DNA of 48,818 nucleotides, taken from NCBI RefSeq assembly GCF_905397435.1, contig NZ_CAJPVI010000062.1, forward strand, positions 1 through 48,818. Reading direction: 5' to 3'. The stretch is from Cupriavidus numazuensis (lineage in GTDB: Bacteria; Pseudomonadota; Gammaproteobacteria; Burkholderiales; Burkholderiaceae). The translations under genes and the position numbers were made by a program. How positions within the stretch are numbered: position 1 is the first letter of the stretch; every line of letters begins with the position of its first letter. Positions 1 through 8,171 of this stretch are shown piece after piece. The notes beneath the pieces were generated by a model, which was given only the letters and a program-made list of their open reading frames with translations, did no database searches and was not told where the DNA came from.

Positions 1-160
1 CGCCCCTTTGGGGCAACCAAAACGCGTTTTTGGTTACTTTTGTCGCTCGGACAAAAGTGACTCGCCGGCTACGCCGGCGAAACAGCCGCGCCAGCGAAGA
101 GCGATAACCCAGCCCGAACGACAAGCCCCCGCCGGCTAAGCCTGCGAAACAGCCGCGCCC
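1..160 (-). repeat. End of dispersed four-hairpin repeat element, inverted copy cut by the window start
   Basis: Read on the minus strand this is the left-end cassette of the element seen whole at 20830-21505 and 40740-41416. Four hairpins follow one another: GCCCC-TTT-GGGGC at 2-14, ACCAAAA/TTTTGGT at 16-34, ACTTTTGTC-GCTCG-GACAAAAGT at 36-58 and GCCGGC-TAC-GCCGGC at 64-78. A degenerate second copy of the last hairpin module starts at 131, a period of 67 bp. The interior of the element would lie to the left, outside the window. The repeat overlaps the last codons of the LysR gene. Confidence 0.9.
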
Positions 161-1077
161 GCCACTCCCGCCAACTCCCGCGCCACCCGCTCCACGCACT
201 CCATCGCCTTCTGCGCCATGGGCGAAGGCGCGCGTCCCGTCAGGCTCACAATGCCGGGCTGCACGATTAGCGATGGCCGATCCAGGATATCCAGCAGTGC
301 GAGCGCGCCCGACGCAGTGTCTGCGCTCACCAGTGCCCGGGTGGCTGCCAGCACGGTATCCGTGGTAAGCGCGACCGCCCGTGGAATGGCGAAGTTGTCG
401 CACTCGAGCGCGAGAAACGACGAGTCGCTGACTTGCGTGCCGAGCAACGCCGTCAGCTGATTCTTCATGACCTCAGGCGGCGTGGCCGACGCCAGGCCAT
501 AGTCCCAGACTTCTTCGAATGTGCATGGCCGCCCGACGAGCGGATGGCCCGCGCGCGCGAAGAAGTCGACCGGATGCGGTGCCAGCATGCGCACGGTCAG
601 CGACGCGTCACGCGGCAATTCGGTCGTGTCGGAGACGAAGAACTCGATCGCTTCCGCACGCAGCCGCTCCAGCAATTGCTTCCAGTTGCTTTCCTCCACC
701 CGCAGGCCGACCTTTGGATGCTCGCGCCGCAGTTCCGCCAATACGCGAGGCATCAGCATTACCGCCGGGAAGGGACCGGTGCCGAAGGACGCGTCGCCGA
801 GTTCGACATCACGATACAGGTCGATATTGCGCCGCAGGCAACGCGCGTCGAACAGCAGCTTGCGGGCGCCCTCGATGACAAAGAGACCGGCCGGCGTCGG
901 CCGGACGTCCGAGACGCCACGCTCCCCGCGCTCGAATAGTCGCAGTCCCAGTTCTGCCTCGATGGTCTGGATGCTGCGGCTGAATGCGGGTTGGCTCAGG
1001 TGGACGCGCTCGGCGGCCCGCACGAAATGCAGCTCTTCGGCGAGTACCACGACATGGCTAAGGCGGCGGAGATCCAT
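136..1077 (-). CDS. LysR-family transcriptional regulator
   Basis: A 313-residue LysR-type regulator. The N-terminal winged helix-turn-helix spans about residues 1-60, with the family pattern of an FVRAAERVHLSQPAFSRSIQ helix-turn-helix followed by LEAELG-like residues; the remainder is a periplasmic-binding-protein-like effector domain. ATG at 1077 is preferred over GTG at 1080. It is divergent from the dioxygenase operon starting at 1228, the usual LysR arrangement, so it probably controls that operon in response to its substrate; this is inference. The final residues AAVSQA and the stop codon fall inside the dispersed repeat module, so the repeat appears to supply the C-terminus. The inducer is unknown. 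Confidence 0.9.
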   Translation of the reverse strand: MDLRRLSHVVVLAEELHFVRAAERVHLSQPAFSRSIQTIEAELGLRLFERGERGVSDVRPTPAGLFVIEGARKLLFDARCLRRNIDLYRDVELGDASFGTGPFPAVMLMPRVLAELRREHPKVGLRVEESNWKQLLERLRAEAIEFFVSDTTELPRDASLTVRMLAPHPVDFFARAGHPLVGRPCTFEEVWDYGLASATPPEVMKNQLTALLGTQVSDSSFLALECDNFAIPRAVALTTDTVLAATRALVSADTASGALALLDILDRPSLIVQPGIVSLTGRAPSPMAQKAMECVERVARELAGVAGAAVSQA

Positions 1078-1227
1078 CACGGCAACCTATGTGTTCAGCG
1101 CATTGAAGTTATGTTGAGTATGCATTAGACGAATTGCGTAGGCAAGCCTAGAGTCAACGCCACCAGTGCCATCCCCGACGGTGGCACCGATATGACAAAG
1201 ACCAATCAAATATCCCGGAGACAACCC

Positions 1228-2154
1228 ATGCAACTTTCGACCACGACCCTGAAGGCCGTGCCTAGCCAGGCCATGGCCGACACGCACGTCAGCGACGGCG
1301 AGACCTGGCCCTTTGCCGTGCGGCGATGCACGCCGGTCATTGGCGCCGAGATTTCCGGGGTCGACCTGAAAGACGATCTTTCGGATGAGACTTACAGTGC
1401 GCTCCGTCGCGCGCTCCTGAAGTTCAAGGTCCTGTTCTTCCGTCGCCAGGACATCACCCCCGCACAGCACGTCGCCGTGGCGAGGCGCTTTGGCGAACTC
1501 GAAGTCCACCCCGTGTTCCCCCATCACCCTGATCATCCCGAACTGGTGGTGTTCGGACGCGATGGCGGGCGCCGAGGCACCGAGAACATCTATCACTCGG
1601 ACGTCTCATGGCGCGCGGTGCCTTCGATGGGGTCGATGCTGCGTTGCGTGTCCTGCCCGGAAGTGGGCGGCGACACCATCTGGGTCAACATGGCCGCTGC
1701 CTATGCCAACCTGCCGGAAGAGGTCAAGGCGCGCATCGCCAACCTGAAGGCCGTGCATGACGCACTGCCGCTGTTCAGTGCCGAACTGACCGAAGAGTCG
1801 TGCGATCGCATGCGCGAGCAGTTCCCTCCCGTCGTGCATCCGGTCGTGCGCGTGCATCCCGAAACCGGCGAGAAGATCCTCTTCGTCAACGAGGCCTTCA
1901 CCACCCACCTTGCCAACTACGCGCGCGAGCAGCCTTACCGGATCGGTTCGGACTTCCGCCTCGCCGAGATGGACCTGCTGCAGTACCTCTACAGGCAAGC
2001 CGCCGCGCCGGAATATCAGGTCCGGCTGCGCTGGGAGCCCAACACCATCGCGCTGTGGGACAACCGCGCTACCCACCACTACGCCGTTCAGGACTACTTC
2101 CCGGCCCCGCGTCACATGAACCGCGCCACGATCATCGGCGACCGTCCGGCCTGA
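1228..2154 (+). CDS. TauD/TfdA-family Fe(II)/alpha-ketoglutarate-dependent dioxygenase
   Basis: About 308 residues, normal for the family. The iron-binding facial triad is visible: His123 and Asp125 in YHSDVSW and the distal His284 in WDNRATHHYAVQDY. The Arg in HMNRATIIGDRP is the likely alpha-ketoglutarate ligand. ATG at 1228 follows a good ribosome site (CGGAGACAACCC); an in-frame ATG at 1192 lacks one. Family members hydroxylate next to a heteroatom, releasing sulfite, a phenol or an amine plus an aldehyde. The aldehyde dehydrogenase 49 bp downstream fits oxidation of such a product, and the MFS gene would import the substrate. The substrate cannot be read from sequence; taurine is only one option. 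Confidence 0.9.
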   Translation: MQLSTTTLKAVPSQAMADTHVSDGETWPFAVRRCTPVIGAEISGVDLKDDLSDETYSALRRALLKFKVLFFRRQDITPAQHVAVARRFGELEVHPVFPHHPDHPELVVFGRDGGRRGTENIYHSDVSWRAVPSMGSMLRCVSCPEVGGDTIWVNMAAAYANLPEEVKARIANLKAVHDALPLFSAELTEESCDRMREQFPPVVHPVVRVHPETGEKILFVNEAFTTHLANYAREQPYRIGSDFRLAEMDLLQYLYRQAAAPEYQVRLRWEPNTIALWDNRATHHYAVQDYFPAPRHMNRATIIGDRPA

Positions 2155-2203
2155 GCCGTTCACCGATCGCGGCAGTAGAAGACCAACAGGAAGCGGAGAC
2201 AAC

Positions 2204-3628
2204 ATGAAGACCCTGGACAAGTTCTACATCAATGGCCAATGGATTGCCCCCTCCACTGGCGCCACCTTTACCGACATCGTCGACCCCGCTACGGAAGCCC
2301 TGACGGGCAGGCTGGCGATGGGTACCGCTGACGATGCCGATCGCGCCGTCCATGCGGCGCAGGCAGCGTTCCCGGCCTGGTCGGCCACCTCGCGCGAGAC
2401 GCGCATCGCCGTGCTCGAACGCGTGATGGCCTGCTACCAGGCTCGCCTGGGTGCGCTGGCCGAGGCGGTGCGCCTGGAGATCGGTGCGCCGGCCACGCTG
2501 TGCGAAACGCTGCAGGCGCCGATCGGCCTCGGGCAGATCCAGGCCACGGTGGAAGCGCTGCGCCAGTTCGAGTTCGAGTCCGCGCGCGGACGCAGCTACG
2601 TGTGCCGGGAAGCCATCGGCGTGGTAGCGCTGATTACGCCATGGAACTGGCCGCTCAACCAGATCGCGGCCAAGGTCGCGCCCGCGCTTGCGGCCGGTTG
2701 CACCGTCGTGCTCAAGCCATCGGAAATTGCACCGCTGGACGCGATGCTCTTTGCCGAGGTCATGCACGAGGCCGGCGTTCCGGCAGGCGTGTTCAACATG
2801 ATCTTCGGCGAGGGCACGGTGGTGGGCCGGGCGCTGTCTTCGCATCCGGGCGTGGACATGGTCTCCATTACCGGTTCGACGCGCGCAGGCGTGGAGGTGG
2901 CGATCAGCGCCGCGCCGACCGTCAAGCGCGTGGCGCAGGAACTCGGCGGCAAGTCGCCGCTGCTCATTCTCGACGATGCCGACCTGCAGACCGCGGTTGT
3001 GACGGGCGTGACGCAGCTCATGATGAACTCGGGCCAGACCTGCATCGCGCCCACGCGCATGCTCGTACCGCGTGCCCGCTATGAGGATGCTGTCACCATC
3101 GCAGCGGCGGCGGCGAATGCCATCCAGGTCGGCGACCCGGCCGATCCGGCCACCAGCATGGGACCGGTTTCCAGCCGGGGGCAGTACGACAAGGTGCAGC
3201 GCATGATCGGGATCGGCCTCGAAGAAGGCGCGCGGCTGGCAGCCGGCGGCCCTGGCCGGCCCGACGGTCTGGAACGCGGCTACTACGTCAGGCCCACCGT
3301 TTTTGCCGACGTGCGCAACGACATGACGATCGCCCGCGAGGAGATCTTCGGTCCGGTGCTCGTCATGATTCCCTACGACAGCGAGGACGAGGCCATTGCC
3401 CTCGCCAACGATACGGAATACGGACTGGCGGCCTACATCGCCTGCAACGATCCGGAGCGCACGCGCCGCATCGCCGCACGTCTGCGTGCCGGGGCAGTGT
3501 TCGTCAATGGCGCCATGCTCGACATCGCAGCGCCCTTCGGCGGCTACAAGACCTCGGGCAACGGGCGCGAGTTCGGCCCCGAAGGCCTGGCCGAATTCCT
3601 CGAAACCAAGACCGTGTCGGCTCCCTGA
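2204..3628 (+). CDS. NAD(P)-dependent aldehyde dehydrogenase
   Basis: 474 residues, full length for the superfamily. Visible motifs are the cofactor-fold segment TPWNWPLNQ, the general base Glu246 in ELGGKSP, the nucleophile Cys280 in NSGQTCIAP and the EEIFGPV segment near residue 390. A ribosome site (GCGGAGACAAC) precedes ATG 2204. It oxidises an aldehyde to the acid and most likely handles the product of the dioxygenase directly upstream. The third operon gene is an MFS transporter. Close relatives act on aliphatic and aromatic aldehydes, so substrate assignment is open. Confidence 0.92.
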   Translation: MKTLDKFYINGQWIAPSTGATFTDIVDPATEALTGRLAMGTADDADRAVHAAQAAFPAWSATSRETRIAVLERVMACYQARLGALAEAVRLEIGAPATLCETLQAPIGLGQIQATVEALRQFEFESARGRSYVCREAIGVVALITPWNWPLNQIAAKVAPALAAGCTVVLKPSEIAPLDAMLFAEVMHEAGVPAGVFNMIFGEGTVVGRALSSHPGVDMVSITGSTRAGVEVAISAAPTVKRVAQELGGKSPLLILDDADLQTAVVTGVTQLMMNSGQTCIAPTRMLVPRARYEDAVTIAAAAANAIQVGDPADPATSMGPVSSRGQYDKVQRMIGIGLEEGARLAAGGPGRPDGLERGYYVRPTVFADVRNDMTIAREEIFGPVLVMIPYDSEDEAIALANDTEYGLAAYIACNDPERTRRIAARLRAGAVFVNGAMLDIAAPFGGYKTSGNGREFGPEGLAEFLETKTVSAP

Positions 3629-3763
3629 CCCGGGCCTGCCGCATCCTCTGCGCGCCCGGGGTTTGCTCCGGTCGCCGTTCCCGCACATCAACGCCCCTGG
3701 CTGCCGGCCACCGCGCCCGCGCCCGGGGCGGCGCTCACCCTGAATCACCCTGAAGGAGGCCGC

Positions 3764-5071
3764 ATGGACACTCCCTACCAACCCCTCAAGGCATGGCGGA
3801 CAGCGTTGCTGCTGGTCGTCTACATGGTCATCAACTTTGCCGACAAGATCGCCGTCGGCTTGCTGGCAGTGCCGATGATGACCGAACTCAAGCTGTCGCC
3901 GACCGACTTCGGCCTGATCGGCAGCAGCTTCTTCTGGCTGTTCGCGGTGGCCGGCGTCGCCGGCGGCTTCATGGCCAACCGCCGGCCGGCCACCGGCATG
4001 CTGCTGGCGATGGCGCTTGCGTGGTCGGTGCTGCAGATCCCGATGGCGCTGTCGTCAAGCATTCTCGTACTGGTGGTCGCACGTGTGCTGCTGGGCGTCG
4101 CGGAAGGACCGGCGTGGCCCGTGGCCGTGCATGCCTGCTACAAGTGGTTTCCCAACACGAAGCGGGAACTGCCCGTCGTCTGCCTGGCCCAGGGCGGCGC
4201 CATCGGCCTGCTGCTGGCCGGCGTGGTCATGCCGCTGGTCACTGCCAAATGGGGCTGGCGCGCGAACTTCTATGGTCTCGCCGTACTCGGCCTGATCTGG
4301 GCATTGCTGTGGACTGCATTCGGCCGGGAAGGCAAGGGTATGGAATCCGGCGACACTGCAGTGCCATCGCACCTGCGGGTGCCCTACGGCAGGCTGCTGG
4401 CCGAGCCGACCGTGGCCGCCTGCATGGCCATGAAGTTCTTCTCCTACTGGGGCCTGGCGCTGACGCTGACATGGATGCCGGTGTACCTGCAGCGCGGCCT
4501 CGGCTTCGGTGCCGTTGAGGCGGGCCGCCTGTACGCCGCGTCGATTGCTTTGAGCATGCCATTGAGCCTGATCGGCTCCTGGCTGGTTCGGCAGATGCTG
4601 GCGCGCGGTTTTTCGTCGCGCAATGCCCGCGGACGCATGTGCGCGGCGGCGGTTGCGCTGGGCGGTTCGGCGTACGCATCACTGTGGCTGCTCGACCTGC
4701 CGCCGCTGGTCCGGGTCATCCTGATCGGCTTCACGCTGGGCGTGTCGCAGATTACATACTCGGTGGCGCCGGCCATCCTGGCCGAGGTCACGCCGGGCTC
4801 GCAGCGCGGGGCCATCCTCGCCATCGACAATTCCATCGCCTCGGTTGCCGGTGCGCTGGCGCCGCTGCTCACGGGCTTCCTCGTGCAAGGCATGGCAGGC
4901 GCAGCAGGCTATGAAGCGGGCTTCGCGCTATGCGGTGTGCTGATGATCGCCGGCGCGCTGGTGGGTGCCCTGGCTATCGATCCGGAAAAGGCGGCAGCGC
5001 GGGTGCGGGCGCATGCGATGCGTACGCAGGATGTGGCGGGTCAGATGCCTTCATCGCTTGCCGGACGGTGA
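3764..5071 (+). CDS. MFS transporter, anion:cation symporter-like
   Basis: 435 residues with about twelve hydrophobic segments in two halves and a central loop near residues 190-215. The first-half sequence (NFADKIAVG in helix 1, ARVLLGVAEGPAWP in helix 4) resembles the ACS branch that takes up organic acids. A strong ribosome site (AAGGAGGCCGC) precedes ATG 3764. It is the last gene of the dioxygenase-dehydrogenase operon, separated by 135 bp, and probably imports the organic-acid substrate. No other gene follows on this strand before the convergent cluster. Confidence 0.88.
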   Translation: MDTPYQPLKAWRTALLLVVYMVINFADKIAVGLLAVPMMTELKLSPTDFGLIGSSFFWLFAVAGVAGGFMANRRPATGMLLAMALAWSVLQIPMALSSSILVLVVARVLLGVAEGPAWPVAVHACYKWFPNTKRELPVVCLAQGGAIGLLLAGVVMPLVTAKWGWRANFYGLAVLGLIWALLWTAFGREGKGMESGDTAVPSHLRVPYGRLLAEPTVAACMAMKFFSYWGLALTLTWMPVYLQRGLGFGAVEAGRLYAASIALSMPLSLIGSWLVRQMLARGFSSRNARGRMCAAAVALGGSAYASLWLLDLPPLVRVILIGFTLGVSQITYSVAPAILAEVTPGSQRGAILAIDNSIASVAGALAPLLTGFLVQGMAGAAGYEAGFALCGVLMIAGALVGALAIDPEKAAARVRAHAMRTQDVAGQMPSSLAGR

Positions 5072-5264
5072 AGCCAACGCGATCGCTCGGATGGTCGGGG
5101 GGGCAACCAATGTCAATGGCCATCCTTGGTTGAGAATCAACGACCGGGACTGGCCGGACTGGGACTACTTCCGGAGAGGCAGCGATTGTCCCGGCCCGAC
5201 TCCTTGCCGTCGTCCGGGTCTCCGCGACGTCAACGTCCGTTCTTAAAATCCAACTGCCATTCGT

Positions 5265-5741
5265 TCACGCAGAAATGTCTGCCGCTTGATGGACTATCCG
5301 GCGAAGATAGTCCGCCATTGCCGCAAATCGCCGTTGGGATTCACGCTCGAAGACCCATGCCGCCAACGGGTCAAAGATGCGCAGGGACGGCCGCAATCTG
5401 ATGCTGAATGTATAGATCAGCTCTGACTGGCCTGCCTTGATATCCCGGTGGCGCATCGATGCCGCCCAGAACCCAATCAGACCGGAGGGGCGGACACTTG
5501 CCGCCGCGGCAATTTCCGGTGGGCGGTAGCTCACGAACTGCGTGCGCATCCTGAGGCTGCGCATCCAGCCGCGACCGGTGTTGGCGGTAATCGCTCCGAC
5601 ATAAGGGTGTGTTCCACCTCCCTCAACATGGGTGGATGAGAGCAGGGTATCCCAGAGGAGGCGCTTCTCGTGGTTGTGGAATGCCTCAAAGACGTCGGCG
5701 GCTGAGCCGGGCATGGTCAGAATCAGGCGTCGTCTGGCCAT
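5265..5741 (-). CDS. SRPBCC (START-like) family protein
   Basis: About 158 residues from ATG 5741, which has a GAGGAG ribosome site and begins just past the stop codon of the upstream gene (TAG at 5744-5746). An earlier in-frame start at 5777 would overlap that gene and lacks a site. The length and layout (ILTMPGSAADVFEAFHNHEKRLLWD near the N-terminus, LIYTF strand near the middle, long C-terminal helix with REsQRRFAAMADYLR) match the SRPBCC helix-grip fold, a hydrophobic ligand pocket. No catalytic residue can be named. It is last in the GbsR-associated cluster and may bind or process a lipid or polyketide-like ligand. Confidence 0.72.
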   Translation of the reverse strand: MARRRLILTMPGSAADVFEAFHNHEKRLLWDTLLSSTHVEGGGTHPYVGAITANTGRGWMRSLRMRTQFVSYRPPEIAAAASVRPSGLIGFWAASMRHRDIKAGQSELIYTFSIRLRPSLRIFDPLAAWVFERESQRRFAAMADYLRRIVHQAADISA

Positions 5742-5743
5742 CG

Positions 5744-6832
5744 CTATTGCTCCTCGACGGATGTGCTGATACCCCATAGCCGGAACAGCGGCTCGAATTC
5801 TGCCAGGTCGAGCAACCCCATGCAGGCGCGAGCGCCGCGAAAGGGCGGCGGCCCATCAAGCATCTTGCGCGTGACCAGTATTGCCGCCATGCAAGGCACC
5901 TCGGGCCCGTTCTTGTGTGGTGCGGTCAGGTGCCATATCGACTGGCCCGATGTCCCATCCGGACGCGCGCCGCTTACACAGACCCGCATGCCCCCGTTTT
6001 CGCTGCCGAACCGATCCAGCAGCTTCGTTGACATGCGGTCGAGCAGTCGCGCGCCGCGCGCAAGGGGCACGGCCACGCCATGCCGGCGCAGTGCGCCGGC
6101 AAGCCATAGCACCGCATGCTGGATCCGCAGTTCGAGCGCCGCATGAAATTCTACGGTCCGTACGGAAGGGTAGCGCTGTGGAAACAGCGCGAGGTCAGGG
6201 ACATCGCAAGCGGCGGCCAGGCGCGGACCCAGACCGGGGAACATCATGGTGCGCAGATCCTGCCAGCCATATGCCACTCGCCATGAGCCGTCCTCCCACC
6301 TCGGGATGGGGGCGCCGGCGTAGCCAAGTACAGCCTTGAGCGTGGCCACGCCCCTGGGCGCTTGCTGACCCGGCGCAATCGCCACGCTGATGCAATCCAC
6401 CCGGGAGAAGCCTGCGGAAAGCTTGTCCACGACGGCGCTGGATAGTGCGGGAACGCTGCTTGCCCCGCTGACGGCGCAGATTCCGGCGTAGCGTGCCCGG
6501 ATGTCCAGATGGTTCGCGAAGCCGGCAACGAAGTCGCGGCCATCGGAAAGGTCTACGTAGTGCGCACCCAGCGCACACGCGGCCTCAGCCACGCGGTAGT
6601 CCTGACCCTGGAATGGCCCGGCGCAATGGACAACCAACTCTGGTTGCAGCTTAGCCAAGTCCCTCCGGAAATTGGGCGAGAGGATATCCAGCGTGGCGGT
6701 GCGCACGCACGGCGTGTCCCATGAGCGAGCGCTGCGTCCGGTGGCGACGATCTCATGTAGAGCATCCGCCGCAAGGCTCCTGCAGATTCGCGACCCGAAA
6801 TTGCCTGTGCCGCCGACTACCACGATCCTCAT
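5744..6832 (-). CDS. Saccharopine dehydrogenase-like NAD(P)-binding protein
   Basis: 362 residues. The N-terminus is a Rossmann fold with the dinucleotide motif GGTGNFGSR at residues 7-15, then HCAGPFQGQ around residue 69 typical of the saccharopine dehydrogenase N-terminal family. The C-terminal half does not look like true lysine-pathway saccharopine dehydrogenase, and no lysine genes are nearby, so it is better seen as an oxidoreductase of unknown substrate. Its stop is two bases from the start of the SRPBCC gene, indicating translational coupling. It lies 61 bp downstream of the DUF2269 gene. Confidence 0.8.
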   Translation of the reverse strand: MRIVVVGGTGNFGSRICRSLAADALHEIVATGRSARSWDTPCVRTATLDILSPNFRRDLAKLQPELVVHCAGPFQGQDYRVAEAACALGAHYVDLSDGRDFVAGFANHLDIRARYAGICAVSGASSVPALSSAVVDKLSAGFSRVDCISVAIAPGQQAPRGVATLKAVLGYAGAPIPRWEDGSWRVAYGWQDLRTMMFPGLGPRLAAACDVPDLALFPQRYPSVRTVEFHAALELRIQHAVLWLAGALRRHGVAVPLARGARLLDRMSTKLLDRFGSENGGMRVCVSGARPDGTSGQSIWHLTAPHKNGPEVPCMAAILVTRKMLDGPPPFRGARACMGLLDLAEFEPLFRLWGISTSVEEQ

Positions 6833-6893
6833 TTCTGCTTCCCCTATCTGCCAGATCCGCCGTAAGCAGCCGGAATGTTCTTGTCGGCGCTGT

Positions 6894-7376
6894 TCATGGC
6901 CACGCCAATGCGGGCTTGGTCACCATCAGGAAGTACACGGCAATCATCGAGCCGAAGGCCGGATATCCAAGCCATACCCACCGCCGCGCGCAACGCCAGT
7001 AGTGCTGAGGCAATGTCGTCTGGCCGGCGGCCTGGGCTCGGGCAGCCATATCGGCCATATCAAGCTGAAGCTTTACGACCGGCAGCCAGCAGGCGCCTGC
7101 AAGGAAGAACAGAGCCACTGATCCGATCAGCCACGGTGTTTTCCACCCCCATCCGGCCGCATGCGCAAGCCAGAGCCCGGACAACGGTTGAAAGACTGCG
7201 GCCGGTGCGGTGAACCAGAAATCGGCACGCACAACAAGCCGGGAAACCGCGGCAATCACTGGGACGGATCGCGTCCGGTTCGCGAAGAAGAAATAGAATG
7301 CGGTTCCGAATCCAGTGCCAGTCAGCACAACGGAGGAGATGATATGAAGAGCCTTGATGGCCAGATAGGCGTTCAT
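6894..7376 (-). CDS. DUF2269-family integral membrane protein
   Basis: 160 residues with four predicted membrane segments (around residues 5-30, 50-75, 80-100 and 135-158). Charged and histidine residues at helix starts (KALHIISS) match the DUF2269 family, whose function is not established. It is the first structural gene of the cluster after the GbsR-type regulator. Co-occurrence with a saccharopine-dehydrogenase-like oxidoreductase and an SRPBCC protein suggests a membrane-associated redox or lipid-related pathway; this is inference. Confidence 0.75.
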   Translation of the reverse strand: MNAYLAIKALHIISSVVLTGTGFGTAFYFFFANRTRSVPVIAAVSRLVVRADFWFTAPAAVFQPLSGLWLAHAAGWGWKTPWLIGSVALFFLAGACWLPVVKLQLDMADMAARAQAAGQTTLPQHYWRCARRWVWLGYPAFGSMIAVYFLMVTKPALAWP

Positions 7377-7461
7377 GACGCCGTTGCTTTCCTGTCAATG
7401 AGACCGAGGATCCGGACTGACTGCTGTTGAGCGCATGGCATCATCCGGTTCTTTTCATTCC

Positions 7462-7487
7462 GTGGTTTCCACCTACACAGAAATCAC
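7462..7487 (-). promoter_or_regulatory. Possible second GbsR-type operator before the DUF2269 gene
   Basis: GTGGTTTC and GAAATCAC form an imperfect dyad (7 of 8 positions) with a 10-bp spacer. The right arm is within ACAGAAATCAC, which shares ACAGAAAT and AC with the half-site of the perfect palindrome at 8077-8116. It sits in the 154-bp gap upstream of the DUF2269 gene. The match is short and could be chance. Confidence 0.25.
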
Positions 7488-7530
7488 GGCCCAGCCAGCA
7501 TTTCACCCGTGCATGAATCGTCCCTGCAGG

Positions 7531-8061
7531 CTACTGTTTGAGGCGCCTCACCGTTCGGCTTAGCTTCGCTCCAAGACCCAATGTCTTCATCAGCGTATCG
7601 GGCTTCATGCGCAGCATCTCGTCGGACCAGGTGGTTAGCGTTTCAAGGAACGCAAGGGTGTTGCGGATGCGCTGTTGCGCTTCCGGATCTTCTTCGCTGA
7701 GCTCCGGGCTTGCAAGGCTGTCCCGCAGCATGACCAGTGTGGGGTCGAGCTCGCGCTGGCGGCGGCCTTCCACGACCAGGCGGAAGAGTTCCCAGATATC
7801 GGTGGACGTTTCAAAGTGGTCGCGGCGGTCGCCCATGATGTGGACAACGCGCGCCAGCTTCCAGGCCTGAAGTTCCTTCAGGCTGTTGCTGACGTTCGAG
7901 CGCGCAACGCCGAGCGTCTCGGCAATCTCATCCGCGGTCACCGGGCGGCCAAGCAAGTAGAGCAAGGCATGGATTTGTGCGACGGTCCGGTTCACGCCCC
8001 AACGGGTACCCATTTCTCCCCAGTGGAGGATGAAGCGTTCAGAGACAGGTGTGAGTTCCAT
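7531..8061 (-). CDS. GbsR/MarR-type transcriptional regulator
   Basis: 176 residues. The N-terminus (SERFILHWGEMGTRWGVNRT) is the conserved GbsR-family entry, followed by a winged helix-turn-helix (DEIAETLGVARSNVSNSLKEL, about residues 43-63) and a helical C-terminal dimerisation part. Members of the family sense small molecules such as choline. The start codon has no ribosome site and lies directly after a candidate -10 element, so the message may be leaderless. A perfect 19-bp inverted repeat overlaps the -35 element, which suggests autoregulation and control of the downstream DUF2269 cluster. Confidence 0.88.
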   Translation of the reverse strand: MELTPVSERFILHWGEMGTRWGVNRTVAQIHALLYLLGRPVTADEIAETLGVARSNVSNSLKELQAWKLARVVHIMGDRRDHFETSTDIWELFRLVVEGRRQRELDPTLVMLRDSLASPELSEEDPEAQQRIRNTLAFLETLTTWSDEMLRMKPDTLMKTLGLGAKLSRTVRRLKQ

Positions 8062-8068
8062 GGCTTAA

Positions 8069-8116
8069 AGCCTAGGATTTTCAGTTATTTCTGTCAAGAC
8101 AGAAATAACTGAAAAT
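8069..8116 (-). promoter_or_regulatory. Promoter and perfect 40-bp palindromic operator of the GbsR-type gene
   Basis: Positions 8077-8095 and 8098-8116 are perfect reverse complements (arm GACAGAAATAACTGAAAAT) with a two-base spacer. On the minus strand TTGACA (8092-8097) lies over the dyad centre, and TAGGCT (8069-8074) follows after exactly 17 bp. Predicted transcription would begin at or next to the ATG at 8061. A dimer bound here would block the -35 region, so repression is the simplest reading. Confidence 0.8.
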
Positions 8117-8137
8117 AAACAGCATAGTGGGTTGTCT

Positions 8138-8154
8138 CTGGCCTTAACGGCCAG
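8138..8154. other. Short hairpin between the operator and the frameshifted gene
   Basis: CTGGCC-TTAAC-GGCCAG is a perfect 6-bp stem. It has no T-run on either strand, so it is at best a weak terminator for the minus-strand small gene ending at 8172. Confidence 0.35.
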
Positions 8155-8171
8155 CGCCACCGGACTACTCA

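Noticed and set aside
2132..3781. 549-codon open frame on the minus strand
   Set aside because: Antisense to the aldehyde dehydrogenase; low-complexity Arg/His/Gly composition and no domain.
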